DNA of 64,000 nucleotides from Hornefia porci (GCF_001940235.1 NZ_MJIE01000001.1:1364001-1428000), one strand, 5' to 3'; positions 25,413 through 34,524 are shown, numbered from the stretch's first letter. Numbers and translations: made by a program. Notes: generated from the sequence alone by a model not told the origin.

Positions 25413-27047
25413 ATGGAAAACAAAATGTTCTGCTATCAGTGTCAGGAAACCGCCGGCTGCACGGGCTGCACCGTGTCCGGAGTATGCGGCAAGAAGCCGG
25501 AGGTCGCTGCGATGCAGGATCTGCTGATTTATGTCACAAAGGGACTTTCCGCGGTCGCCTGCCGGCTCCGTCAGGAAGGAACCGCGGTCAGCAAGGATGT
25601 CAATCATCTGGTGACGCTCAATCTGTTCACTACAATCACAAATGCTAACTTCGACAAGGACGCCATCGTGGCCAGAGTCAAGGAAACTCTGGCAGTCAAG
25701 CAGCAGCTTCTGGGTCAGGTTCACAACAACAACGACCTGCCGCCGGCCGCGCTGTGGAACGGAAGCGAGGACGAATACGCGGCCAAAGCCGCCGCCAACG
25801 GAGTTTTGTCCACCAAGGACGAGGACGTGCGCTCCCTGCGCGAGCTGATCACCTACGGTCTCAAGGGTCTCTCCGCATATACGAAGCATGCGAACGCGCT
25901 GCTGGAGGATGACGCCGACGTCGATGTGTTCATTCAGGAAACGCTGGCGAAGACTCTGGACGACTCGCTGTCCGTGGACGACCTGGTTGCACTGACGCTG
26001 GAAACCGGAAAATACGGCGTACAGGGCATGGCGCTGCTGGACAAGGCAAACACCGGCGCCTACGGCAATCCGGAAATCACCAAGGTGAACCTGGGCGTCC
26101 GCAGCAATCCGGGAATCCTGGTCTCCGGTCACGACCTGAAGGACCTGGAGATGCTTCTGGAGCAGACAAAGGGAACCGGCGTGGACGTCTACACTCACTC
26201 CGAGATGCTGCCGGCCCACTACTATCCGTTCTTCAAGAAATATGACAACTTCGTAGGCAACTACGGAAACGCCTGGTGGCAGCAGAAGGACGAGTTCGAG
26301 AAATTCAACGGACCGATCCTGATGACCACCAACTGCATCGTCCCGCCGAAAGACAGCTACAAAGACCGTCTCTGGACCACCGGCGCCGCCGGATATCCGG
26401 GATGCAGACACATCGACGCGGCCTACGGTGAGGTAAAGGACTTCTCTCCCATCATCGAGCAGGCGAAGAGCTGTGCCGCTCCCACAGAGCTGGAGCAGGG
26501 TGAGATTGTCGGCGGATTCGCGCACGAGCAGGTGTTCGCACTGGCCGATCAGGTTGTGGACGCCGTCAAGTCCGGCGCGATCAAGAAGTTCGTCGTAATG
26601 GCAGGCTGCGACGGTCGTCAGAAGGCGAGAAGCTACTATACGGACTTCGCGAAGGCTCTGCCGGAGGATGCGGTGATCCTGACTGCAGGATGCGCCAAGT
26701 ACAAATATAACAAGCTGGGACTGGGCGACATCAACGGGATCCCCCGTGTTCTCGACGCCGGCCAGTGCAACGATTCCTATTCTCTGGCGCTGATCGCGCT
26801 GAAGCTGAAGGAAGTGTTCGGGCTGGACGATGTCAACGATCTGCCGATCGTCTACAACATCGCGTGGTATGAGCAGAAGGCGGTCATCGTACTGCTGGCG
26901 CTCCTGTACCTTGGCGTGAAGAACATCCACCTCGGACCGACCCTTCCGGCCTTCCTTTCACCGAACGTGACCAACGTTCTGGTGGAAAACTTCGGAATCG
27001 GCGGAATCGGCACAGTCGAGGACGACATTCAGAAATATTTCGGCTGA
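25413..27047 (+). CDS. hcp: Hydroxylamine reductase / hybrid cluster protein
   Basis: This iron-sulfur-oxygen cluster enzyme is linked to anaerobic nitric oxide and hydroxylamine detoxification and to S-nitrosylation. The 544-residue protein has the N-terminal cysteine cluster C7, C10, C16, C19 and C25 ([20 protein letters not shown]). It also has the hybrid-cluster ligand regions [39 protein letters not shown] and [13 protein letters not shown]. The ATG at 25413 is chosen over one 21 bases upstream because GGAGG lies between them. It has its own activator-type promoter and terminator, so it appears monocistronic. Confidence 0.96.
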   Translation: MENKMFCYQCQETAGCTGCTVSGVCGKKPEVAAMQDLLIYVTKGLSAVACRLRQEGTAVSKDVNHLVTLNLFTTITNANFDKDAIVARVKETLAVKQQLLGQVHNNNDLPPAALWNGSEDEYAAKAAANGVLSTKDEDVRSLRELITYGLKGLSAYTKHANALLEDDADVDVFIQETLAKTLDDSLSVDDLVALTLETGKYGVQGMALLDKANTGAYGNPEITKVNLGVRSNPGILVSGHDLKDLEMLLEQTKGTGVDVYTHSEMLPAHYYPFFKKYDNFVGNYGNAWWQQKDEFEKFNGPILMTTNCIVPPKDSYKDRLWTTGAAGYPGCRHIDAAYGEVKDFSPIIEQAKSCAAPTELEQGEIVGGFAHEQVFALADQVVDAVKSGAIKKFVVMAGCDGRQKARSYYTDFAKALPEDAVILTAGCAKYKYNKLGLGDINGIPRVLDAGQCNDSYSLALIALKLKEVFGLDDVNDLPIVYNIAWYEQKAVIVLLALLYLGVKNIHLGPTLPAFLSPNVTNVLVENFGIGGIGTVEDDIQKYFG

Positions 27048-27063
27048 TATTCAACGGCCCGGC

Positions 27064-27135
27064 GGCCTCCGCGACCGCGGAGGCCGATACAGTCAAAAGC
27101 GCCCCGTGCGACACAGTTCGCCGGGGCGTTTTTTT
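27064..27135 (+). terminator. Terminator after hcp
   Basis: A first hairpin GGCCTCCGC/GCGGAGGCC (27064-27085) is followed by CGCCCCG/CGGGGCG (27100-27128) and a run of nine T. The second is a strong intrinsic terminator for hcp. Confidence 0.85.
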
Positions 27136-27140
27136 GAGCA

Positions 27141-27440
27141 TTATTCGAAAATCCTCGTAATATCCTGATGCCGGTTGATTACTCGATAAATCTCAACATA
27201 CTCCTTACCTGCCTTGTAGATAATCACATAGTCTTCCCATATCGCATATTTATAATCTGTCCTTAAACTGACTCGCTTTGAAAGATCTGATCCCATTCCC
27301 GGAAACATCTGGAGATTTTCAAATTTACCGTAAATTTCCTTTATGGTCTTTGCCGCATATTCCTCATTGTCTTCAGCAATGTAATCCCGAATATTCTTCA
27401 GATCCTTTGCCACAATCGGGTTAATCCGCAATTTTAACAT
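27141..27440 (-). CDS. Type II toxin, RelE/ParE family
   Basis: A 99-residue ParE/RelE-fold protein: LRINPIVAKDLKNIRDYIAE, the central NLQMFPGMGSDL, then YAIWEDYVIIYKAGKEYVEI and YRVINRHQDITRIF. ParE-like members poison gyrase and RelE-like ones cleave mRNA; the sequence does not settle which. ATG at 27440 follows GGGGG and overlaps the antitoxin gene by 20 bases, typical of coupled toxin-antitoxin genes. It is more AT-rich than its neighbours, suggesting transfer. Confidence 0.88.
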   Translation of the reverse strand: MLKLRINPIVAKDLKNIRDYIAEDNEEYAAKTIKEIYGKFENLQMFPGMGSDLSKRVSLRTDYKYAIWEDYVIIYKAGKEYVEIYRVINRHQDITRIFE

Positions 27441-27690
27441 CTTGTTCCCCCACAAGTGCCTTCAATTCATCCAAATCCAGCCATCCCTCACTGTCTTTCA
27501 CTGCTTCTTCGGCTTCCTGCAACTTCATCAAAAGCTTTTTTTCCGCACGATCACGTTCATAATCTTCAAAATCCACCACCACAAAACGACCTCTGCCATT
27601 CTTTGTAAGATATACAGGTTCACCCTTGCGACAGTTTTTCAGGACTTCATTATAATTTCTCAAATCAGATACCGGTAAAATACTCGCCAT
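27421..27690 (-). CDS. Type II antitoxin, Phd/YefM family
   Basis: An 89-residue protein with the Phd/YefM DNA-binding fold at the N terminus (ILPVSDLRNYNEVLKNCRKG, EPVYLTKNGRGRFVVVDFED) and a charged, presumably flexible C terminus that would wrap the toxin. It precedes the ParE/RelE-like toxin gene and overlaps it. AGGAG lies before the ATG. Phd-type antitoxins usually autoregulate; no clear operator was found in the upstream repeat-rich DNA. Confidence 0.88.
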   Translation of the reverse strand: MASILPVSDLRNYNEVLKNCRKGEPVYLTKNGRGRFVVVDFEDYERDRAEKKLLMKLQEAEEAVKDSEGWLDLDELKALVGEQDVKIAD

Positions 27691-27730
27691 ATACTTTCAG
27701 CTCCTTCCTTGATTTTATCTTGTTTCTGCT

Positions 27731-27885
27731 ACTTAATGCGTGCTCAGCTATCGAATATGCTTGAAATATCAATAATACAAAGAGCATATTCGATGGTCTG
27801 CCGCAAGGTTTTCAAGCGTTTCATCCGAAAACCCTGCGGCAGCGGGATTCGGAAACGGCCGAATCCCTGAGCACAGGCATCAAGT
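27731..27885. repeat. MITE-like palindromic element 1
   Basis: The ends are imperfect inverted repeats: ACTTAATGCGTGCTCAG (27731-27747) and, on the other strand, ACTTGATGCCTGTGCTCAG (27867-27885). Inside are three consecutive hairpins with near-perfect arms: 27750-27761/27783-27794 (12 bases), 27798-27813/27827-27842 (16 bases, one mismatch) and 27844-27852/27859-27867 (9 bases). Folded as RNA or cruciform this is a four-way junction. No coding capacity. Confidence 0.75.
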
Positions 27886-27997
27886 AGTGTCTGCCGGCGC
27901 ACACTACCGTTGGATAGATTGTGCGCCGCGGCACTGCTGACAAACTGCCGTCAGCGCCCATTAAGTCCGACGGGGACTTAATGAGCAGATACTACTT
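27882..27997. repeat. MITE-like palindromic element 2, copy 1
   Basis: The ends are inverted repeats AAGTAGTGTCTGC (27882-27894) and, reversed, AAGTAGTATCTGC (27985-27997), 12 of 13 matching. Three hairpins lie inside: 27896-27902/27921-27927, 27936-27941/27950-27955 and 27959-27968/27974-27983. It shares its left end with the right end of element 1. A near-identical copy in the opposite orientation lies at 29063-29175, and a decayed half copy near 39003-39051. Confidence 0.8.
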
Positions 27998-28008
27998 ATA
28001 TTATACAC

Positions 28009-28046
28009 AAAAGCTGTAAAATTCAACGTGAATTTTTACAGCTTTT
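28009..28046. terminator. Orphan bidirectional terminator-like hairpin
   Basis: Thirteen-base perfect arms AAAAGCTGTAAAA/TTTTACAGCTTTT with T- and A-rich flanks. No intact gene ends here on either strand; it directly follows element 2. Confidence 0.6.
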
Positions 28047-28394
28047 TATTCGAGTGATAATCCAGTCTTTGTTGTTACAGAATTCCGAATCCGAATAACA
28101 AATAAAATATCATTCTTTATTGAATATAAACTACATTTGCTATTAATATTCGTGCAAATCACCCTTATTACTTAAGCACTGCTCCTCGCAGAGATACATT
28201 GAATTATTCAGAAAAATATATTTAAATGCTATTGTGCGCTCTATCTGTTCAAAAAGTCCGGATGACTGCAACGCTTGATACAAATGTTAAATTGCGTTGC
28301 CTGATTAACAGGAAATCCGGCGGCATAATGGGAATAGAATACAGAGAAGCCGACTGCAAAACGGCAAAGACAAATAGGAAAGGCAGGATCAGTT
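28047..28394. other. AT-rich gap without an intact gene
   Basis: About 350 bases between the orphan hairpin and the broken HTH gene. A short open frame (28226-28408, ending ADCKTAKTNRKGRISYDAQ) is present but has no ribosome binding site or recognisable family. I see no RNA gene here. Confidence 0.4.
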
Positions 28395-28669
28395 ATGACG
28401 CTCAGTGAAAATATAAAAAATTTGCGCAAACGAGCAGTAATGACTCTGGAACAACTTGCTGATAAACTCGGCGTTACAAGACAGACCGTGTCAAAATGGA
28501 AAATAACATATCTGTTCAGGATGCAGATATATTGTCTGAGACGGCAGATGTTTTTGACGCTTCGGTAAGCGAACTTCTCGGATACGGCGCGGACAACGGT
28601 TCAACAAAAGACTATGCCAAAATTTTAGCCTCATTGAATGGGGAACTTGCAGAAAAGCATCTCTTCTGA
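28395..28669 (+). pseudogene. XRE-family helix-turn-helix gene broken by a frameshift
   Basis: ATG at 28395 (GGAAAGGCAGGA upstream) encodes MTLSENIKNLRKRAVMTLEQ, then LADKLGVTRQTVSKW, a textbook XRE domain. At 28497-28500 the frame changes. The next frame continues NNISVQDADILSETADVFDA, then SVSELLG, and ends LNGELAEKHLF at 28669. Inserting one G after the TGG codon would restore SKWENNIS and a protein of about 90 residues. It lies between the inverted copies of element 2, so decay after insertion activity is plausible; a sequence error is the alternative. Confidence 0.75.
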
Positions 28670-28922
28670 GGTGGCTTTGTCGTATCGGATCAGCGTGCAG
28701 AAAATATGCAGCGACCGGTATTACCGGGCAGGTGAAGAAAATACGCTGAACATAGGACTTCTCGTCAAGGGGAGTCTGAGTGAGTTCAACCGCGGATATG
28801 TCGGCAGCGGGCACGAGGAGGCGTCGGTCAACCTGAAAGGTCATAAAACAGTTTCGATGTGCGGAATCAGCTTCGGGTCGCTGGGCAAAGCAGACATCGA
28901 CGAGCTGCTTTCCTCCGACTGA
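28638..28922 (+). CDS. Doubtful open frame, possibly a gene remnant
   Basis: Ninety-four codons overlapping the end of the broken HTH gene in another frame; the later part reads LNIGLLVKGSLSEFNRGYVG and SVNLKGHKTVSMCGISFGSL. No strong ribosome binding site and no family that I recognise. It could be the tail of a lost gene. A weak hairpin (AGGCT...AGCCT followed by seven T) lies just after it near 28950-28987. Confidence 0.25.
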   Translation: MGNLQKSISSEVALSYRISVQKICSDRYYRAGEENTLNIGLLVKGSLSEFNRGYVGSGHEEASVNLKGHKTVSMCGISFGSLGKADIDELLSSD

Positions 28923-29062
28923 CCGCTGCACCTCTGAAAAACCCTTACGAGGCTTTGTGCTCATGAAACGAGAGTACGAGCCTTTTTTTGTGAACAGGTA
29001 CAAATCAGAACAGTGTTTTTTTCCTCTGTCCACTTGTTATCTTTCCGCTCCGTGCTATTATA

Positions 29063-29175
29063 ATTAGTATCTGCCCATTAAGTCCCCGTCGGACTTAATG
29101 GGCGCTGACAGCAGTTTATCAGCAGCGCCGCGGCGCACAATCAATCCAATGGTAATGTGCGCCGGCAGAACTCGC
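29063..29175. repeat. MITE-like palindromic element 2, copy 2 (inverted)
   Basis: Read on the opposite strand this matches copy 1 (27882-27997) at roughly nine positions in ten. It shares CATTAAGTCC/GGACTTAATG, the GCGCTGAC/GTCAGC hairpin and GGCGCAC/GTGCGCC. The outer repeat is better kept on the left (TTAGTATCTGC) than on the right (GCAGAACTCGC). It lies immediately upstream of the racemase gene and could fold in its leader RNA. Confidence 0.8.
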
Positions 29176-29202
29176 ATTAATATATAAGGAGTGTGAATAA
29201 AT

Positions 29203-29919
29203 ATGAACAGGAAAATCGGTGTAATCGGCGGCATGGGGCCCATGGCCAGTCAGCTTTTTTATAAGATGGTCACGGAGAAAACGGTTGCGGACAGAGACCA
29301 GGATCACGTCCCGATGATGATCCTGAGCGACCCCCAGATGCCGGACCGCACGCAGGCGATTCTCAGCGGAAAGACAGACGAGGTCACGGCGCGACTCCTT
29401 GAGGACGCACGGACACTGGAAAACTGCGGCTGCGACGCCATCGCGATCACCTGCAACACGGCTCATTACTTTGCGGACAAAATCGCCGATGAACTGCACA
29501 TCCCGATTATCCATATGATCCGGGAGACTGCCGGAGAAACCGCAGAGGAAGCGACGGCAACAGGAAACCGCAGAGTCGCCATACTTGCCACGGACGGAAC
29601 CATCCGAACCGGGCTCTACCAGAAGGCGCTGGAAGCGCAGGGACTTGAGCCCTTTGTTCCCGGCTCCGAGGGTCAGGCGCTGGTCATGCACGAGATTTAC
29701 GACTGTGTCAAGGCGGGTCTGCCATACGATCGGGAGGCCTGGGCAGACATCCACAGAGAACTGACCGGACACGGATGCGGGCGGGCGCTTCTGGCCTGCA
29801 CGGAGCTTTCCGTCATCGGCAGCGACAACGACCTGGGCGATATGTACAAAGACCCGCTGGAAGTGCTGGCGCGCCGTGTCATTGAATTTTCCGGGCACAA
29901 AGTAAAACCGGGCCGGTAA
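29203..29919 (+). CDS. Aspartate/glutamate racemase family protein
   Basis: This cofactor-independent racemase interconverts L- and D-forms of an acidic amino acid. The 238-residue protein begins KIGVIGGMGPMASQLFYKMV, and the catalytic cysteine pair is C84 (ITCNTAHYF) and C199 (LACTELSVIG). The layout fits aspartate racemase more than MurI. AAGGAG precedes the start. It is followed by an amino-acid permease and a RocB-like hydrolase on the same strand, so a catabolic role is likely. Element 2 copy 2 lies in its upstream region. Confidence 0.9.
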   Translation: MNRKIGVIGGMGPMASQLFYKMVTEKTVADRDQDHVPMMILSDPQMPDRTQAILSGKTDEVTARLLEDARTLENCGCDAIAITCNTAHYFADKIADELHIPIIHMIRETAGETAEEATATGNRRVAILATDGTIRTGLYQKALEAQGLEPFVPGSEGQALVMHEIYDCVKAGLPYDREAWADIHRELTGHGCGRALLACTELSVIGSDNDLGDMYKDPLEVLARRVIEFSGHKVKPGR

Positions 29920-30067
29920 TGCCGATGTGACACCTGCTGATTTCGCCGTTCTGGCGCGCCGGCGAGCTCGCGAGCCGGTCCGGGTACGGCAGTGACGGCA
30001 TACCGGTGCGTTTGCATATTTTCATTTTTTATTTTGTTTTATGTTTTTGTTTTAGGAGGTAAGTTTT

Positions 30068-31477
30068 ATGAGTAAGAAAGTGCCATGCATTCAGCATGTG
30101 ATGGACACCAGCCAGGGTCTGAACAGACACATGACGACCCGCGCCGCGATCATGACCGGCGTCGGCGGTACCATCGGAACGGGACTGTTTCTGAGTTCCG
30201 GAGACGTTATTTCCACAGCCGGACCGGGCGGAGCCATCGTGATGTACCTCATCGGAGGCCTGATCGTCTGGCTGATGACCACCTGCCTGGGCGAAATGTC
30301 TGCCGCCATGCCGGTTTCCGGAAGTCTGCAGGCCTATTCCACAGAATTTATCGGTCCGGCCATGGGTTTCACCATCGGCTGGGTCAACTGGATCGGCGGC
30401 GCGATGACCATCACCGCACAGGTTGTGGCCTCCGCCATCATCATGCGGGACATCATCCCCAATTCGCCCACATGGCTCTGGATCGTTGTATTCTCTGCAC
30501 TGCTGTTCGGCGTCAATATGCTGGACGTAAAAATTTTCGGAAACATCTCCTTCTGGGCCTCCTCAATTAAACTGATCATGATCGTTGCCTTCATCATCGT
30601 AGGCGCAGGAATGATGGGGGGTCTCGGAAGCGGAGACGCAGTAGGATTTTCCAACTTCAGCGACGGTGCGTTCCCGACCGGTCTCGCCGGAATGGGAGCA
30701 GTCATTCTGACGTCCTTCTACGCCTATGCCGGAACGGAGATCGTTGCGTCTACAGCCGGTGAGATTCAGGACGAGAACAAAATGGGCCGGGCCATCAACA
30801 TCACTCTTCTGGTTCTGATCGGCTCCGTCGTAATCAGCATCGCCATCGTCGCGGCCCTGCTCCCCTGGCAGCAGGCAAACGTTCTGGGCAGCCCCTTTGT
30901 CTACGTATTCCGCAACGCCGGAATGCCCAGCGCAGCCCTGATCGTCAACATCGTTGTTCTGACCTCCGCGCTGACCTCGGGCAACTACTTCACCTTCGCC
31001 TGCGCGCGGTACCTGTGGTCCATGGCCAAGTTTGAACAGGCGCCGAAGTATTTCGCAAAGACCAACAAAAACGGCGTGCCGGCTAGATCGCTGATCGTCT
31101 CCATGCTCTTCGCGATGATCGGCATCGTCGCTCAGTTCGTCGCAGAAGACACCGTATATCTGTTCATCGTATACTTCATCGGAGGCGCCAACATCTTCAT
31201 GTATTCCGTAATCTGCATTTCCCAGTACAGATTCAGAAAGCGCTATGTCGCAGAGGGCGGCGATCTGAAGGATCTGAAGTTCCGGGTCGCAAGCTATCCT
31301 CTGGTACCGGTTCTGGGCGTTCTGGCCTTCCTGATCATGCTGGTCGTATCCCTTATCGACGCCTCGCAGCGCACAGGAATCATCGTCAGCGCGATCTGCT
31401 ACATCGGAATCTACGTCCTTGCGACGCTTTATGTAAAGAAACACGGCGACGCGAGAGCGAAGAATATCGATATGTAG
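30068..31477 (+). CDS. APC family amino acid permease
   Basis: A 469-residue protein with about twelve membrane segments. The family signature GVGGTIGTGLFLSSGDVIST lies at the first membrane helix, with GGLIVWLMTTCLGEMSAAMP, YAGTEIVASTAGEIQDENKM and FTFACARYLWSMAKFEQAPK further on, as in bacterial amino-acid/H+ symporters. AGGAGG precedes the ATG. It sits between the racemase and the M20 hydrolase and probably imports the amino acid they use; the substrate cannot be read from sequence. Confidence 0.93.
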   Translation: MSKKVPCIQHVMDTSQGLNRHMTTRAAIMTGVGGTIGTGLFLSSGDVISTAGPGGAIVMYLIGGLIVWLMTTCLGEMSAAMPVSGSLQAYSTEFIGPAMGFTIGWVNWIGGAMTITAQVVASAIIMRDIIPNSPTWLWIVVFSALLFGVNMLDVKIFGNISFWASSIKLIMIVAFIIVGAGMMGGLGSGDAVGFSNFSDGAFPTGLAGMGAVILTSFYAYAGTEIVASTAGEIQDENKMGRAINITLLVLIGSVVISIAIVAALLPWQQANVLGSPFVYVFRNAGMPSAALIVNIVVLTSALTSGNYFTFACARYLWSMAKFEQAPKYFAKTNKNGVPARSLIVSMLFAMIGIVAQFVAEDTVYLFIVYFIGGANIFMYSVICISQYRFRKRYVAEGGDLKDLKFRVASYPLVPVLGVLAFLIMLVVSLIDASQRTGIIVSAICYIGIYVLATLYVKKHGDARAKNIDM

Positions 31478-31531
31478 TGAACAAAATCATGCGGCAGCAC
31501 ACAGCGCAGTTTGCTGCCGTCACAAATATGA

Positions 31532-31560
31532 CCCGTGTGCGGACTCACTCCGCGCACGGG
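31532..31560 (+). terminator. Hairpin after the permease gene
   Basis: Arms CCCGTGTGCGG/CCGCGCACGGG (one G-U pair) in the permease-rocB gap, preceded by a second hairpin GCGGCAGCA/TGCTGCCG. No clear U-tract, so probably partial termination or mRNA processing. Confidence 0.45.
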
Positions 31561-31601
31561 GCTTCTCCTATCTGATGATCTGACATTCAGGAGGTAATCA
31601 C

Positions 31602-33260
31602 ATGATTGAGAAAAACAGAATGTATGACAACATGAAAAGGCTCGTCGAGGTTCCCAGCGTTTCCGGCACAGAGGATGAGATTCTGGCCGCACGGAAGCTG
31701 GAGGAGCTGCTTTATGAGATTCCTTATTTCGCAGAGCACAAAGACAACGTCCGGCTGGTTCCTCTGGAAAACGATCCCTTTGACAGAGTCATCGTCACCG
31801 CTTATCTGGAATGCTGCCCGCAGAGCAAAAAGACCGTCATCCTGACCGGCCACTATGATGTGGTAGACGTCGAGGAATTCGGCAGCCTCCAGAAGGATGC
31901 ATACGATATCGAAAAAATCAGCCGCGAGATCAATCAGCTTCCGCTGGACGACAGCGCCCGAAAGGATTTCGAAAGCGGTGAATGGTTCTTTGGCAGAGGT
32001 ACCGCGGATATGAAGTTCGGCCATGCTTTGTGCCTGGAGCTCCTCCGCTATTATTCCGAGAACGGCGGCATCAACGGCAATCTTCTGTACACCGCGGTCT
32101 GCGGAGAGGAGACCAACTCGGAGGGAATGCTCCGGGCGGTTCCCTTCTTCAATCAGATGACCGATGAGAAAGGACTGGACTACCAGGCCCTTCTGCTGAC
32201 CGAATGCTATACTGTGGACGACAAATCCAGGGAGGGCGTCCACTATGTCCACATGGGCGCTTCCGGGAAAATCATGCCCATGTTCTTCTTTGTCGGCGAA
32301 TCCACCCACGGCGAAGCACCATTCATGGGAATTGACCCAAACCTCCTCTCCGCAGAGGTTTACAGGCGCATGAGCCTCAACGTCGATTTCTGCCAGACCG
32401 CGCGGGGCGAAGCGACGCCGGCGCCGGTATGCCTGAAAAGCATGGACCTGAAATCGACCTACTCCGTCTCAATCCCGATGTACGCGGCATCCTACTACAA
32501 CATCATCAGCGTGGATCTGGATCCGGAGGTCGCGATGAGCAAGCTGAAGGAAATCGCCTTTGAGAGCTTCAACGCGGCGAATGAACTGTACGACCGGAGG
32601 ATCAGCGAATATGAGGCGCGCTTCGGTATCCGTTCTCAGCGTCACCGTCCGCAGCCCTGCGTCATGACCTTCCGGGAGGTGAACGACGCCGCAAAAGCGA
32701 ACTACGAGCGGGACCGCGGCGCCGGCGAACCGGACTACGACGCCTATATCGACCGGCTGATTCACGAATGGCAGGCCGAAAATCCGGAAATGCAGACCAC
32801 AGCCATCCGGACCATGAAAAAAATCTATGAGATGTCCGGATTCAACAGGCCGATGATCATCATTTCCATTATTCCCCCATATTATCCGGATGTTTACCCC
32901 GATACCGGCGATCCGAAGGTGAAGAATCTGCTGGAATGCCTGGACCGGACCATTGAATACGCCCGGACAGAGTACGACACGACGCTGGAGGAGCGGGACT
33001 ACTACATGGGGCTGTCCGACCTGAGCTACACCGGGCTGGATTCTTCCAAGAACTTTGACCAGCTGTTCCAGAACGTGATCGGCGTGAACCATATGTATTC
33101 GCTGCCCGAGGAAGATCTCAAGCGCTTCTCGGTCCCCGGCATCGTGCTGGGCGGCTACGGAAAGGACTTCCACAAAAGCACCGAACGCCTGAACAAAAAA
33201 TACAACTTCGAGGTGCTCCCGTATCTGTACATCAACCTGATTAACGATCTGCTGAAGTGA
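31602..33260 (+). CDS. M20 family metallohydrolase, RocB-like
   Basis: The 552-residue protein matches the RocB subgroup of M20 peptidases, linked to arginine/ornithine use in Bacillus. The first metal motif has H84 and D86 (LTGHYDVVDVEEFG). The shared metal aspartate D136 is in GRGTADMKFGHAL, and E169-E170 (CGEETNSEG) is the catalytic/metal glutamate region. FFVGESTHGEAPFMGIDPNL begins the inserted domain. AGGAGG precedes the ATG. The exact substrate (N-acyl amino acid, carbamoyl compound or small peptide) is unknown. Confidence 0.85.
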   Translation: MIEKNRMYDNMKRLVEVPSVSGTEDEILAARKLEELLYEIPYFAEHKDNVRLVPLENDPFDRVIVTAYLECCPQSKKTVILTGHYDVVDVEEFGSLQKDAYDIEKISREINQLPLDDSARKDFESGEWFFGRGTADMKFGHALCLELLRYYSENGGINGNLLYTAVCGEETNSEGMLRAVPFFNQMTDEKGLDYQALLLTECYTVDDKSREGVHYVHMGASGKIMPMFFFVGESTHGEAPFMGIDPNLLSAEVYRRMSLNVDFCQTARGEATPAPVCLKSMDLKSTYSVSIPMYAASYYNIISVDLDPEVAMSKLKEIAFESFNAANELYDRRISEYEARFGIRSQRHRPQPCVMTFREVNDAAKANYERDRGAGEPDYDAYIDRLIHEWQAENPEMQTTAIRTMKKIYEMSGFNRPMIIISIIPPYYPDVYPDTGDPKVKNLLECLDRTIEYARTEYDTTLEERDYYMGLSDLSYTGLDSSKNFDQLFQNVIGVNHMYSLPEEDLKRFSVPGIVLGGYGKDFHKSTERLNKKYNFEVLPYLYINLINDLLK

Positions 33261-33759
33261 CGGCGGACATTACCCGGTGATGCTGCCAGGAAGCATTGTT
33301 TCATCGTTTTTCAAAAGACAGTCTTCGCCCGGCAGTGACGACATCGCCGACAATTCAGGACATATCCGGCTCCCAATCGCAGGGCAGGTTCTTATACTCA
33401 ATCGCGGGGCAGGCTCTCATAGTCTTTTCCGGATGCTTTATGCCGACAAGACAGCTTTGTAGGTTTTGTAGGTTAACAATTAACCCACAAAACCTACAAA
33501 ATCTTCTTTTTCTGCAAAGGCTTTCCCGAAAAGGGTGGGGAGAGACTCGCGCATACTCACTGCAGAGATTCACCGCAGCGCCCAGACGCCGCAGATAACC
33601 GACCGCCCCGCTGCGAATGCCGCTCCTCCGCAGGGCAGATAACCGCACATGCCGCCCGAATGCCGTTCTCCTCTTGTCATTCCCGCACAGATTGCGTATA
33701 ATAACCGTAGCAACGCGCCGGCTCCGGCGCACTCTGAGAAAACGGAAGCGGGTTTATTT
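33261..33759. other. Long intergenic region with a very long inverted repeat
   Basis: About 500 bases between the RocB-like gene and the IclR gene, with no supported coding sequence. The main feature is the inverted repeat at 33456-33500. A GTATAAT at 33697-33703 could be the IclR -10 box. Confidence 0.5.
33456..33500. repeat. 21-bp inverted repeat with three-base loop
   Basis: Two 21-base arms (33456-33476 and 33480-33500) pair with a single mismatch around CAA. The left arm is itself a tandem duplication of TTTGTAGGT followed by TAA. A T-rich run (atcttcttttt) follows on the plus strand, so it can be read as a terminator for the permease-rocB transcript, but the internal duplication is unusual. 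Confidence 0.75.
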
Positions 33760-34524
33760 ATGAAATCGGATAACAATGTACAGTCTGTGGACCGTGCGCT
33801 GGACATCATTGAAGTCCTCTCCGAGGAAAGCGGCGGCCTGGGGACCACTGAAATCGCGAAACGCCTGAACATGAACAAAAGCACCGTGCATCGCATCGCC
33901 GCAACGCTGCTGAACCGGGGATATCTGGCGAAGGACAGGAACGGCAGTTATAAAATCGGACTGGAGCTTATCCGCGCGGTCGGATGTTATATCAACAGTC
34001 TGGAACTCCAGACGGAGGCCAGGCCCTATGTCGCCAAAATCACCGGAGAGCTCGGACTGACCTGCCACCTCGGCGTACTCGACGGTGACGAGGTCGTATA
34101 CATCGAAAAAATGGACGTCTTCTCCAATGTGCGTCTCTATTCCCAGATCGGCGTCCACGTCCACGCCTATTCCTGCTCTCTGGGGAAATGCCTTCTTTCC
34201 AACTATTCCGCAGAGGAGGTGCGGCACATCATGTCGAACTGCAGGTTCGTCCGATTTACGGACAAAACGCTTTCCTCCATGGATGAACTGATCGCCGACC
34301 TGGACGCCGTGCGCCGCCGCGGCTGGGCCCTTGACGATGAAGAATCAGAAATCGGGCACCGCTGCCTTGGCGCTCCCATCTACGACTATCGGGGCGACAT
34401 CATCGCCGCCATCTCCGCGAGCGGCCCCACCAGCGTCTTCACGGAAGACCGGATCGAGAGTGTCGCGTCGTATCTGACAGAGCAGGCGATGGAGATCTCC
34501 CGCACCATGGGATATACCGGCTGA
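33760..34524 (+). CDS. IclR family transcriptional regulator
   Basis: The 254-residue protein has an N-terminal winged helix-turn-helix (SVDRALDIIEVLSEESGGLG, EIAKRLNMNKSTVHRIAATL) and an IclR effector domain (ETGKLHL-like region at LTCHLGVLDGDEVVYIEK; YSCSLGKCLLSNYS; GWALDDEESEIGHRCLGAPI). I chose the ATG at 33760; the frame runs 37 codons further upstream without family support. It lies between the RocB-like gene and the converging aldehyde dehydrogenase operon, and probably regulates this catabolic cluster. Confidence 0.9.
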   Translation: MKSDNNVQSVDRALDIIEVLSEESGGLGTTEIAKRLNMNKSTVHRIAATLLNRGYLAKDRNGSYKIGLELIRAVGCYINSLELQTEARPYVAKITGELGLTCHLGVLDGDEVVYIEKMDVFSNVRLYSQIGVHVHAYSCSLGKCLLSNYSAEEVRHIMSNCRFVRFTDKTLSSMDELIADLDAVRRRGWALDDEESEIGHRCLGAPIYDYRGDIIAAISASGPTSVFTEDRIESVASYLTEQAMEISRTMGYTG

